Shown here piece by piece: positions 34,781 through 45,062 of a stretch of 64,000 bases of DNA; position 1 is the first letter of the stretch, and the number at the start of each line of letters is the position of its first letter. The notes beneath the pieces were generated by a model, which was not told the origin of the DNA, did no database searches, and was given only the letters and a program-made list of their open reading frames with translations. A program made the position numbers and the translations under genes. Source of the stretch: Gnetum montanum. Taxonomy: Eukaryota > Streptophyta > Gnetopsida > Gnetales > Gnetaceae. Location: NCBI GenBank assembly GCA_015680685.1, contig MNCI01023334.1, positions 125,199 to 189,198 of the forward strand, read 5' to 3'.

Positions 34781-37700
34781 TTTCTGCGAATGTCTAATTT
34801 CCAAAATGAAGTTTCTAGTATTGATCTTTGGTGTTGTTTTAATGGCTTGCAGAGACATTGAGCCTCCCCTTCTAGTGATTGAGTTAGTTGGGGTTTTGAC
34901 ATGGTTTGGTCCTTTGGAGGGTGGTGACCCGACCCCGAATTTGGTCGTTGAGCACAATGGGATCTGGTTCCGGGACGGGGCCTGCGGATTTTTGGCCTTC
35001 TTGCTGGACCATTTCAATGTAGTGGTTTGGCCTCACCTAGGCGAGGATGTGGCACGAAGCATCATTGAGGCCATGTTACCTGGCGCGGCGGAGGGCATCA
35101 GAATGTTTATGGAGGATATTGATGAAGGGCTGCTTGTCGCTGAGGGTGTTCCCCCCGGTGGTCCAAGGTCTACCCGTCCGTTGACACGTGTGTGGGACCA
35201 GCTGCCGCAGGGGCCCAACTATATCAACAACACATTGTTCTTAGCTGGCCGCGCGCACACTTTGTTTCAGAATCCCCCTGGCACAGTATACTGGGTGAAA
35301 AGGTAATTTCGTCTTAGCTTTGGTTATTCCTCTCTTTTTCACATTCAAATACTTACTCTCGTTTCGACACATGTTTGCGCCTTTCCGCAGGGCAAAAGTT
35401 ATGCCAGATGGGGCTTACGCGGGCGATGATGGGATTGGATAGGCGCGTACGGCCGTGGAAGTGTTCATGGTGGGTCCCACCCTTCGCGGGACCATTTTGG
35501 CCCACACTAGGGACGCCATGAAGAACTTCCCCAAGAGATTTTCAAAGGCATTTGCACAATGTGCCGCGCGTGGCTGGTTGCATGCCGACTGGGCCCCTAA
35601 TGGGCCAATTTTCCCATCTGCTTCTGATCTGGGCAAAACCTCAAAGTCCAACACTGAAAGTAAGTGGCAATGTTTCCTAGATGTCGTGTTTGGTTTGGTC
35701 AATTGCCAAGTGTTAAGCTAATATGAAGGTTTTGGATTTGCCTTTACAGCTGGCACCACCTCCGGCGGGGATTCCGTTGTGACCGGGAGGACCGAAACAA
35801 CTTTTTCAATGAAATTCGGTGAAACTAGCGCCGCCCAGAAGTGGTTACGAAAAAAAGCTTCGCCATCTATTGTTGCCTGTTTGGAACATGCTGGCCTCAT
35901 GGCACTGTTTGTGGCCCCTAGCCCAAATGTGTCTATAGCGGAGATGATCGGGATTGTGGATTCATTTGACAGATCCGTCTCCCGCTATAGCACCCGTATT
36001 AAGGGTGTTAAAGTAATTTTTGAATTATCACCCCAATTTTTTGCGGATTTGTTTGGCGTGCCTACAAGTGGCGTAAAAATGGTTACATACAGGACGCATA
36101 AAGAAATTGACATGATCCGTGATTTAGAGGAGTGGTTAGGGGTGACGAAGGGTGCCAAAGGATTCCCAATGCAGGGGAGAACGAAGGTTGAGGAAGTCAA
36201 CGAGCTTTATCCCCTATTTAGAGCGCGTTTATTTCCGAAGACTCTATCGCAAGTTAAGAGTCTCGGGGTAGAAGCAGTGCGAGTCATGCGCACTGTTCTA
36301 GAGGCTGGCGTGTGCTACAACTAGGCCGAATTTTTATTATCAGGAATGACCAAAGAGATAGAGCGGTTGCGTTCGAACATAGAGGCGCAATCCCATTTTA
36401 CCTTTGCTTTCTTCGCCGGCTATATTCATCGCTTGGCCAAATTTTTGGTTGTTCGTGGGGAAAACAAATTTGTTTTGCGTGATAGGAACTAGCTATCTCG
36501 CCCCTGGGTGAATCACTTATTCGACACAGCCAAGTCCCAAGACGCCCCCGAGGGGATTGATGAATCCCTTACGATCACCATGGGTGGATCGTCTGGCCCC
36601 TCGCTTCACACACGCGACAGTATAGGGTTGGAACCCGATGAAGTACCCTATACTGCAAAGAAGGCGGAGCAGGCGGTCAAGGAAACAATAGGCAAAGCAA
36701 AATCCAAGTTGGGGAAGCGTGATAGCACGGCTGAGGGGATTAGTGAGATTGAGCAGCCCAGAGTAAAATGGATTCGATTTAAAATTCCTGGTAAACTTCT
36801 TATTTTTATTTTACTTGTCTTACAAATAGTTTTAACGGTTATTGGTTGTATGCAACTGACTTCATTTGTTTTGTATTGAGCAGTCAAGAGACACGATTTG
36901 CGGACCATACTAGAGGATGAGGAGTTAACCGACCCGACAGGAGGAACTGAATTGCTGGGGGAGGGAACTGGAGGAACTGGAGGTACCAAACCCCTAGATG
37001 ACCAAGCGGAAACTGAAGAAATGTTCGACAGCTTTCTTAAAGGGGACCTTGAGCTTGGAGACCCTCTGACGCAGGAGGAGATCAGAGGGAACGGTATGTC
37101 TCTTTACTTAGCTATGTAGCCTAATATATTCCTGGATTACCTTATTGTGAATTTTTTGTTTGACTCAGAGGAGAGCAGGACCATCCCAGAGAAGGAGTCA
37201 GAGATCCCCCTCGAAATGCCAAGTAAAAGGGATTTCGTAGCTGGGGTAGCCGAAGAGGTTATCGAGCAAATCGAAGGGATCAATCTTGACATAGGTATGG
37301 GTGCATCCAAAGGTTTTTACTATGTTAGAGTTTGATGCTCAATTCTGTTTGTTCTAATGTTTGTCTTTTCCCTATGGACAGGTGCCCAACTGAGGTGGGA
37401 TCCATCCGAACCTGTCAACATGGAGAGTTTACCTACACTTTCCCTTGAAGTTGAACAAGTGCCCAGACCTGTTTATGAAGGGGTAGCAGAGGGCTTCGTT
37501 CACAATGCCAAAGCGGTATGGATGTGTAGGTGCTCCATTGAACAATTGTGGCTCCAAATTCAGGCGAAAGAGAAGGAGAATTCTGAATTGTCAACGGAAC
37601 GTGATGATCTGAAGGCTCGATATGAGTTCGCCGCAGCTAAATTAAGCAATGATCGCTTTTGGCAGACCTCTGAGGTCACGTATACAAGGTATTGGAACCT

Positions 37701-38343
37701 ACTCAATCGCCATGCGGGGCTGATACGGAGACTAGGGGAGCGCAGGGCACAAATTGATTTGCTGAACATAAAATGCCAAGACTGGAAGGCTTTCGCCTCC
37801 AAAGTACGCAAATGGGGGCAAGATGAGAAGAACCACAAACACCAGTACAAGAAGTTGCTAAAAGAAGTGTCTATTGAGAAGCGACAGTTAGAAATGTTTG
37901 TGGAGGGTCTTGGTCTGCGCTCTGCCTTTGACACATTCGCCCAAAACACGATTGTAGAGATGGAATCTCTTAAACGGCGGATAACGACAGCCTCTGGGGA
38001 GGTGTTGGTGGGCGAATTCCCTTTGAAACGTCCCACCTGGTCAGATGTTGACAAGGGAAAGGCTCTGGCAGATATTGACTTGGGTCTCGATGGGACGGAC
38101 TGGGCAAGTGTTTTTGAAGAGGAGATCCTGCGGCGACTTGAATTCGGCTTGGGGGGACCTCCTATGGTAAGCGTTTTGTCTTTTTGGATTTAATTGATTT
38201 GACTAATGTTTGGAATTTTGACATTCGCTCATTTTTTGTGTTGATTATTTCCTCTTTGGTCTTTTCAAGATGAAGGTGGGGATGAGACTGGAGAAGCTGG
38301 CCCCAGTGGAGCAGGGGCCTCTGATGCTGGTGGGCCCAAGTAG
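34305..38343 (+). CDS. spliced antisense gene in element F (unknown coiled-coil protein)
   Basis: Exons read from sequence: 34305-34435, 34853-35302, 35391-35659, 35750-36790, 36884-37093, 37169-37294, 37382-38166 and a last one ending at the TAG of 38341-38343. All seven introns have GT..AG borders with good donors (GTAAGT, GTATGT, GTAAGC). Phases run 2,2,1,1,1,1, and the frame is kept across the first six junctions. The last junction is one base off, perhaps by a length change in the G-run at 38151-38156. Exons 2-4 look globular (VKVIFELSPQFFADLFGVP; EWLGVTKGAKGFPM). Exons 4-6 are acidic and low-complexity. Exon 7 (about 260 residues) is a predicted coiled coil. There is no signal peptide. 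Stops in frame: TAG at 35440, 36322 and 36490. I do not recognise the family; the SPQFFADLFGVP block faintly recalls plant transposon-associated domains. It lies antisense between protease and RT. Confidence 0.75.
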
Positions 38344-38470
38344 GACGATCCTCATGCCCCAGACGCTTAGCATTTTAGCATTTTTCATTTTTCGATTCAA
38401 ACTTATACTGAAACTGTAACTTGAACATTATGAAATGAACAGAGATGGTTGATTGTATGTAATAACATGC

Positions 38471-38488
38471 ATATATATATATATATAT
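38471..38488. repeat. (TA)n microsatellite
   Basis: Short TA run about 130 bp after the antisense gene stop, in an AT-rich stretch that could hold its polyadenylation signals. Confidence 0.85.
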
Positions 38489-38594
38489 TTGTTGTTGATT
38501 TTGGGTTTAACATGCCATAGAAATGTAAAATATTTTGGTTTGTTTTCTGTTTCAAGTGCAATACAGGAAGCGATTATAAAATTAGAATGAAAAG

Positions 38595-38870
38595 CAAGTA
38601 CTAGTTTATGGCCATTTCGGGCCCCATGCGTAGTTTAGGGATGTTTTGGAGGACGCAGATAGATTTCTCGGCTAACCGATCATTGCTGATTGTGGCTAGT
38701 TTTATGTCATTGCGGACGTGATAGTTTAGTGTCATTTCGGACTGAGAGTGGCATTTAATTGTTTTTTTTTGTTTTATCGTAGTTTAGTGTCATTTCAGAC
38801 TTTTTATAGTTTAACGTCTTTTCGGACTATGAGTGGTAGTATCATTTCAGTAATTTTTTGATTTTTTTCA
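38595..38870. repeat. diverged tandem array with TAGTTTAGTGTCATTTCGGACT core
   Basis: About six irregular copies of AGTTTA(G/T)(T/G)GTCATTTCGGAC between the antisense gene and the protease end. Spacing varies, with insertions. It is the third array of this type in F. Confidence 0.75.
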
Positions 38871-40512
38871 TTTTGATGTTAGATGATGTTTCAACAGGTA
38901 TGATCCGATATTCAGCGTCACCTTCGCTGATTACATTAAACGACAATTCGGCCCAATAGACTTCAGATGGAATGTCTTTTGTGTTAGCACTTTCGGATGT
39001 TTCAGTGTCCATAGGGAGCTCTATATCAGTTTCTACTCGAGGAGGCGCAGGCGTTTCTGTTTGAGGAGGTTCTTGTTCCACGTCGGAAGATTTACTGCTT
39101 ACTGATGATCGTAGATTTTCGTTATTTTGGCTAGGCTTTTCAAGTTCGACTTTCAAGCCCTGGTCCATGTCCACATGCAATGAGATAATAGGAGCGACTG
39201 CTTCGCCATGTATGACGATTTCTCTGCCTTCATAAGGCAGATGAATTTCTTGATGGATAGGGGAAGAGACAGCTCTCAGTTGGGCTAGCCAGGGTCTTCC
39301 CAATATCAGGTTGAACCCTGGCATTTCTTCCACTACTAGGAATTCAGCAGATGTCGGGAATTGATCTCCCGCTATAAAGTCTAAGGTTATTGAGCCTTTC
39401 ACCATTACGCGTGACCCACTGAATGACTTTGAACATGTAGTCGTGGCCGGTTTAAGTAGTTCAGTAAGCCCTAGCTGCTCGATAATGTGGTACGGCACGA
39501 CATTTGTCGCAGCCCCATCATCTACATGGACCCTATGTATTTTAAATTGGTTTATACAGATTGTTATGAACATGGGAGCTATTGTAACCTCCTTCGTTCT
39601 TTTATCGACCTTGATGTTGTCGTCATGAAAGTTTAGAGGCTTAGGAGTAGTTCCATGAGGTGAGAACATCACCGCATGGATGGAGGGTTCGTTTGGGGGT
39701 AAATCCTCGCTCACCGGGATTGATGTTAACATGCGCACTAGAGCTTCTCGATGCGTTTGAGATGTTAATACTAAATCATACAAGCTCAGTGAAGTGTTTT
39801 TTTGTTTTAATGCTTGCGTGACTTGTGTCAAGGCGGCTGCGAAGTTTTCACTGTTGAGGGTATTTGTATCGGTGCTGATTGGATCCATTGGACCCAACAG
39901 TTTTATCTCCCATCTTGTTGGTTTGTCAATTTTCGGAGTTGTCATTTCGGATGATTGATGTTTTTCAGATGACTCACCTTCATTGCCTGTGCTTGGTTGA
40001 TCGGTAGATGATGACATGGGCACGGATTTGAGGGGAGTGGGCTTAGGTAGTCCCAGAGCTAACCCTTGGCACTCTTTCTCCATACGTTCACGCGCGAGTC
40101 TATCTCTAAGACGTTCTCGCGTGCGGCGTGGAGGTGCCGTTGGTTTTGGCATTTCGGGTTGCCCTGGGAGTTTTACCACATATGGGATTGGACGGGGTGA
40201 CGCTTGTACTGTTGGATGTGCTTGGTTAGAGGGCTGGACAAGTAGCCTAACGACGTAGGGCTTGGGTTGGCGTTGTGTTTATGACACAGAGGCTTGGTAG
40301 TCATGGGGACCTTTGGGTGTTCTAATGACAAATGGGGTTGGTTTCGGCGAAGGTTGGACCTCCGCTGTTGGAGTTGCTGAGGGCACTCGGACTACGAAAG
40401 GAGTAGGCCGGTTATGCGGAGTTTGTGCATTTAGGGGAGTGATGGGAGGGACACGCACCACATATGGCTTGTCGCGTGTCGCGGTGTTAGGTGTGGCCAC
40501 TGCCGGGGGTAT
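38842..40512 (-). CDS. protease region of element F
   Basis: It is in the same frame as gag and continues it after a TAG (40515-40513) and a TAA (40281-40279). The first part is proline-rich with repeated P(Y/F)VVRxP motifs, then comes a basic helix-like TRERLRDRLARERMEKE stretch (about 40125-40075). The retropepsin domain follows with KIHRVHVDDGAATNVVPYH (about 39535-39480; the usual DSG or DTG is DDG) and NLILGRPWLAQL (about 39310-39275), the second conserved region. An acidic tail ends at 38842. Protease matures Gag-Pol. It stops about 5.1 kb before RT, an unusual distance filled by the antisense gene. Confidence 0.85.
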
Positions 40513-40615
40513 CTAAACGACATATGGTTGTTGTAAAGGATGAGACAGCCAGGGTGCGGGTGTAGGCGCAGGGACAGGTGTGCGAACTACAAAAGGTTTG
40601 TTGGATGTTTGCTGC
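39960..40615 (-). repeat. P(Y/F)VVRxP protein repeat coding region
   Basis: Seven related motifs in the gag-protease linker: PFVVRTP, PYVV(stop)IP, PYVVRVP, PFVVRVP, PFVIRTP, PYVVRLL, PYVVKLP, spaced by 10-25 Pro/Thr/Gln-rich residues. The DNA copies are diverged, so the motif looks kept at protein level. Confidence 0.8.
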
Positions 40616-42990
40616 GTATATTCAGGAGATATGGTGTTAATGTAAGATGGCTCAGAATCATCGTCAAGGCAAACTGTACTGATGGTGTATGACGCCTCTT
40701 TAATGTTTAAAGGGTCTTTATAGACTCCCATAGCTTGATTTTGCGGCTGAATCGGGTTTGCTTCATCGAAAGTGATTTGGCCTTCATCGATCATTCGTTG
40801 TAGGTCTTGCTTCAAGGTGAAATAGTAATCTGTTCCGTGCCTATTTCGTTGATGGTAATTGCAAAGGCGATCCACCCTGAAGCCTTTAGGTACAGGAGGC
40901 TCATCCGGCGTTGCTAGGCTTGGGTTCTGAATGAGTTGACAGAACCGGTCATGTCTCTGGATGGCCACAGGAGATAACTGTTTACACTGCATTAAACCGG
41001 CCTTTAGGAGCTGATCAAAAAGCAGGGATGGCTTCATGGGTAAGGGTGTATATTGAGAGGGTTCTTTCCTCTCAAAATTGCATGTGTGGTTCGCTGGATT
41101 ATGCTGCGACGATGATTCTTGTGCAATCGTTGGAGTTGGTTTGTTGTAATTAGCAGGGGTTTGCGGTGGCCTAGTTGGTTGTTGTGCCCCTGCTATCGAT
41201 GCTATGGTCGTTTTAGCCTTTTCTTTGTCTTTTTTGGCATATTGATTTTTGAAGGCTATGTAGGCCGGGTCGTTGCTGTTTTGGGCTGCCTCTTCTATGT
41301 TTTTAATTTGCTCGAAGGCTTGGTTGAGATTGCGCACGTTTAGATAGTACAGCTTGGATTTAAAGAAATCGTTGACGACCCCTTTCAAAATAGTGAGTAG
41401 GTATGTCTGGGAGATTTCCTCGTGCAGCTCATTGAGGGCTGCGCTCCACCTCTGGATAAATTTCTGGACCGGTTCAAGCAGTGTCTGCTTGACCTGAATG
41501 AGGCTGTCTAGTGTGGCCTCAGGTTTCAGGTTATATTTGAACTTAGTCACGAATTGGTGTAGTAGGTTCTCCAAGGAGGAAACAGAGTTTCTTGGAAGCG
41601 CCCTATACCAATCGAGTGCTCTCCTCGAGAGGGACATGGGAAACACACGAAGAATTGCATGGGGCCATGCTTGTAGCAGTGCGCACTCTAACCTGAACGT
41701 TATTAAATGTGCATTGGGATCTGTCTCCCCATTGTACTTGGTTAGCGTTGGTAGGGAGACGCCTTTGGGCAGAGTTAAAGGCGGGACGGAAGAGCTGATG
41801 GGGTCATCGTTATAGAAGTCTACTACCTTCAACTCCCCGTCAGTGGCTGTCTTGAGGTGTTTTACCTCGTCAGTTAATTCCTGCATCATTCTTTTAGCAT
41901 CTGCCCAATCTTGAGCATTTGGGAGCATGGCGGTTTGGGCTTGTGGCACGCTGTATGAGTTAGACTGTTGAACGGTGGATTGGAAGGCTAAAAGTTGCGT
42001 TGTTGGTGGTTGCGTTTGTGGGAAGTGTACAGTAGGTGGTACTAGGGGAAATACATTATAAAGAGGAGGTTGTTGCTACTGTGGTCGCGGCTGTGCCTAG
42101 GGTACATGAGCTGGTGGCAACGTGTGGGGTGGTACGTAGTGGTGGGAGATCTGCTGCGACATCGTGCCCATCATCGGCCATTGTCCGACCATGTTGTATG
42201 AGGGGGCTCCTTGTTGGGTTACGGCAGTGAAAGGGGGTGTGTGCGTTTGGACATGCGGGACGTAGTGGGCAGATGTGGACATGGGTATAACATGTGGCAT
42301 TCTTACCACTTGGGATTGGAATGTCACTCCCACGTTACTGTGAGGTGGCGGTGCTTGTGAGGATGAACCCACAGCTGTAAAAGGGAAGGTGTTAGGCAAA
42401 GGATTGCCCTAGGGAGGGACCTGGGCTGACGCGGATGTTTCTTGTAACGACGCTTGAGTGTGGGCAGAGTTAGGGGGTTGGAGAGATATGACCTCCCCTG
42501 CGTCTGGGTTAAATATGGGGTTCATGTGGTTATGTGGACTAAGAGTATGGTAGGAGTCTTCGTGCTCAGATTGGGCAGCGAATTCGTCCTCTTCGTCCCG
42601 TTGTGGATCTGCCGTAATTTGGTCTAGCGATTGGCTCCTGTGCAGAAGGAGCTGCATAAAGAGTTCCGAGAATTGTTTTGGAATAGGGATTACGTCGTAT
42701 GGGGAAGGGATGAATTCGTATCCCCCTCTGTAAAAGATTTCAAATTGCCTTTTTACTTCCATTTCAGCCCGATCAACTGCCAGGCCGGCTTGCATCTTAA
42801 TGCAGATGAAGTTATACTCGTCTTGGGTTATAACGTTAGCAGCAGGGTCTCTCCCTTGCAACCTCAACGACCGACGGGGCCCTATTGTGGATTGCCCTCC
42901 CATATGTTGTGTGATAGATTGCTGGGCAGCCGTTGTATCTGAGATGTTAACGTTCTGGGTAGCAGTAGCGGTGATGTTTATGGGATTCAT
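40513..42990 (-). CDS. gag of element F
   Basis: One minus-strand frame from ATG at 42990 runs through TAG stops at 42411-42409, 42099-42097 and 42078-42076, each in a Gln/Pro-rich context where CAG is likely ancestral. The N-terminal region has RRSLRLQGRDPAAN and an acidic stretch. The middle is Pro/Gln/His-rich. The gag core lies at about 41800-41200: LTKYNGETDPNAHLITFRLE, FPMSLSRRALDWYRALP, QFVTKFKYNL, TLLEPVQKFIQRWSAALNEL. A later CNYHQRNRHGTDYYFTLKQDL (about 40865-40805) resembles the Tat-type zinc motif CxxH..GH.T..C with its last Cys replaced by Tyr. Gag packages element RNA. Confidence 0.88.
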
Positions 42991-43272
42991 GAAGATAGAT
43001 GGTTTGAGTGTGCGAGATTGATGTACTGGATAACATAGTGTATGCGACTGGCGTAGACGAATCTACAAGGTAAGTGTGCAGCGTGAACGCTGGCATAAGT
43101 GTGCAGCGTGAATGTTGGCGTAAGTGTGCAGCGTATACGCTAGGGTTTATGTGCAGCGTATACACTGAAGAATCGAAAGCGTAGACGCGGAGAGTTGGGG
43201 GTTTAAACGGGGCAGTGAAAACGCTGATAAGCGTAGACGCTGAGGAGCGTGGAGTCAAACTATTTAAGCGGA
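42991..43272 (-). other. 5' leader of element F
   Basis: Sequence between PBS and gag ATG with six to eight GCGTATACGC/GCGTAGACGC-like dyads and GTGCAGCGTGAACGCTGGC repeats. It is a likely place for packaging and dimer signals, but none can be identified. Confidence 0.6.
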
Positions 43273-43293
43273 GGCCCTCCTTCTAGCGCCAAA
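43273..43293 (-). other. primer-binding site of element F
   Basis: The minus strand reads TTTGGCGCTAGAAGGAGGGCC, three bases after the LTR end GGCGGTACA. It differs from the tRNA-Asp-type sites of A-E. I cannot name the tRNA with certainty. Confidence 0.75.
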
Positions 43294-43296
43294 TTC

Positions 43297-44616
43297 TGTA
43301 CCGCCTGAAATCGTCGGTCCCCGGCTGGAACGGGAAACAGAGACCGCGGGATTGCAAGGCGAGCACAGAAGACCCCACCTTTGCCTGAGGGCGTGCTAGA
43401 ATGCACGACGGTAGGGTACCTTGGGTGATTCACACGCGGATCAGACAAGGATTTCCCTGAGCGCCACTGAAGTGTTATACGCTGGGTTATGCGTAAACAG
43501 TGTAAGCAGTGAAACAGGCGCAGACAGCGTAAGCGTAAAAGGGCGTAAACAGGGTCGGGCGTAAACAGCGTAAACAAATATAGGCACAACGTAAGCATAA
43601 AAGGGCGTAAACAACGTAAACAAGTATAGGCACAGCGTAAGCGTAAAAGGGTGTAAACAAGATCGGGCATAAACTGCGTAAACAAGTATAGGCACAGCGT
43701 AAGCGTAAAAGGGCGTAAACAAGATCGAGCGTAAACAGCGTAAACAAGTATAGGCACAGCGTAAGCATATACCGGCGTGAACAGCGTAAACAGCGTAAAT
43801 AGTGTGGGCGTATACGGACGCAAACGGAGCGCGAACGTGAACAGGCGTAAACGAAGCATGGGCCAAATTAACGTAAAACTGTAAAAGAACTTGCAACAAA
43901 CGTAAGAAGTGGATTACAGAGCTAAAATGTTGTGCACCGGTCTAACGCAGTCGTGTAGAGACACAAGGCGGACGTAAAGCCCCGGTGGACGTAGGGATGT
44001 AGCCGTTTGACACGGTAGGCAGAGCGCGGATTGTGCTCGGCGTACAGAACTTCCAGCGTAAGCATAAGTGTAAAGGGGTTTCTGCAGCGTAATTGCTCTG
44101 GGTTTGCTCTGGTGAAATTTTGCCGACCTGGTAAATGCGGAAAACTGGGCTATTTATAGGGGTAGGGTTACCGGGAAAATCGGACTGGGAGACACGTGGC
44201 GTATAGACCGGGCGTTACAATTTAGAAATATGGTATACGCTGGGCGTATACGCTACAACAGGCCGGCGTATACGCTGGGCGTGGACTTGGATGGATGCTG
44301 GCGTATACACTGGGGCGTATACGCTGATGGATGTTGGACGTCGACTTGCTTCAATTCTTGCTCCTGTTGCACCTGCTGAGCGTGCGTGTGAGGCGTGTAT
44401 GCTGAGCGTCGGGCGTAGACGTTGGGCGTAGAAGCCGGCACAACACTTGGTTTAAAACTGGGCGTATATGCTGGCACAACACTTGGTAAAAACCAGGTGT
44501 TTCGATTCTCAAAATTGCCCTATGTGACTTCAAATGTAGCCAAAGTCGTCTGTGGGTCACGGGGATCTGCTTCTTGTCAGACAAATGCTAAACTCAAAAA
44601 TTTTTGTGGTGTTTCA
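43297..44616 (-). repeat. 5' LTR of element F
   Basis: TG..CA ends, 1320 bp. In transcription order: TGAAACACC start, a U3 of about 455 bp with GCGTATACGC dyads (44225-44470), TATAAATAGCCC (44147-44160), then a long R/U5 with tandem GCGTAAACAGCGTAAACAAGTATAGGCACA units (about 43490-43790) and the conserved GGTCCCCGG..GGCGGTACA end. Confidence 0.92.
43490..43800. repeat. GCGTAAACA tandem repeats in F LTR
   Basis: About four to five units of roughly 60-70 bp built from GCGTAAACA, AGTATAGGCACAGCGTAAGCG and TAAAAGGGCGTAAACAAGATCG. Open frames across them are by-products of the repeat. Confidence 0.85.
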
Positions 44617-44706
44617 TTACCCACCATTTATAATTAAAAAAATCCATTATTACTATAATTATAATCATCACCATTTATAATAATAATAAATATTCATTAT
44701 TACCCA
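44617..44706. repeat. right target duplication and second flanking repeat unit
   Basis: TTACC at 44617-44621 is the right duplication of element F. After a short AT-rich link, the unit ATCACCATTTATAATAATAATAAATATTC..ATTACCC is repeated, as on the left of F. Confidence 0.85.
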
Positions 44707-44718
44707 TGTTGGGGCCTT

Positions 44719-45062
44719 GTGAGTGAGGGAATACGAAGAGATGAATGGGGAGCTGAGGGGTCCAGGGACATTAATCAAATAGAGATTTGGCTTTCCTATA
44801 ATGACTCTTTGGCCCCCCTGCACATGGTGCATGTGTGTGAGGAAATACAAAGAGACGAATGGGGAGCCCAGGGGTTGGGGGACATTAATCAAATAGAGAT
44901 TTGGCTCCCCTGCAATGACTCTTTGGCTCCCTTGCATGTGGTCTGTGCACATGAGGGAATACAAAGAGACAAATGGGGAGCCCAGGAATCAGGGGCATTA
45001 ATCGAATAGAGATTTGGCTCCCCTGCAGTGACTCTTTGGCTCCCCTACACATGGCATGTGAT
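44719..45062. repeat. tandem repeat, 114-bp unit
   Basis: Three units, each GTGAGGGAATACRAAGAGAY..GAATGGGGAGC..GACATTAATCRAATAGAGATTTGGCTCCCCTGCA..GACTCTTTGGC. The ATAC blocks fall at 44731, 44845 and 44959, a constant 114-base period. Confidence 0.9.

Larger units (their letters stand above)
27787..44616 (-). mobile_element. element F: giant Tat-lineage Ty3/gypsy element with antisense spliced gene
   Basis: LTRs at 43297-44616 (5') and 27787-28874 (3'), with TG..CA ends and a perfect TTACC duplication on both sides. Minus-strand order is PBS, gag, protease, spacer with the antisense gene, RT, RNase H, a second RNase H, (gap), integrase, repeat-rich 3' region, PPT. Total length is about 16.8 kb including 614 unresolved bases. 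The dual RNase H, PYYPQSNGQAEATNKT in integrase and the great length point to the Tat/Ogre group. Over the last several hundred bases the LTRs differ by only a few transitions, so F is clearly younger than A-E. Confidence 0.9.

Noticed and set aside
37560-38054. 164-codon minus-strand frame under exon 7 of the antisense gene
   Set aside because: Shadow of the coiled-coil exon; no stop or splice logic and no domain.
38269-38330. Using the strongest acceptor (38268-38269) for the last exon of the antisense gene as the certain structure
   Set aside because: It puts the final exon out of frame with exon 7 as given; an acceptor at 38285-38286 keeps frame to the TAG at 38341. The ancestral structure cannot be decided without transcripts.
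43260-43899. Overlapping minus-strand frames of 93-199 codons rich in Leu, Tyr, Arg and Thr
   Set aside because: They are translations of the GCGTAAACA tandem repeat in the F LTR in several frames at once; no domain, no start context, and the sister LTR is broken there.
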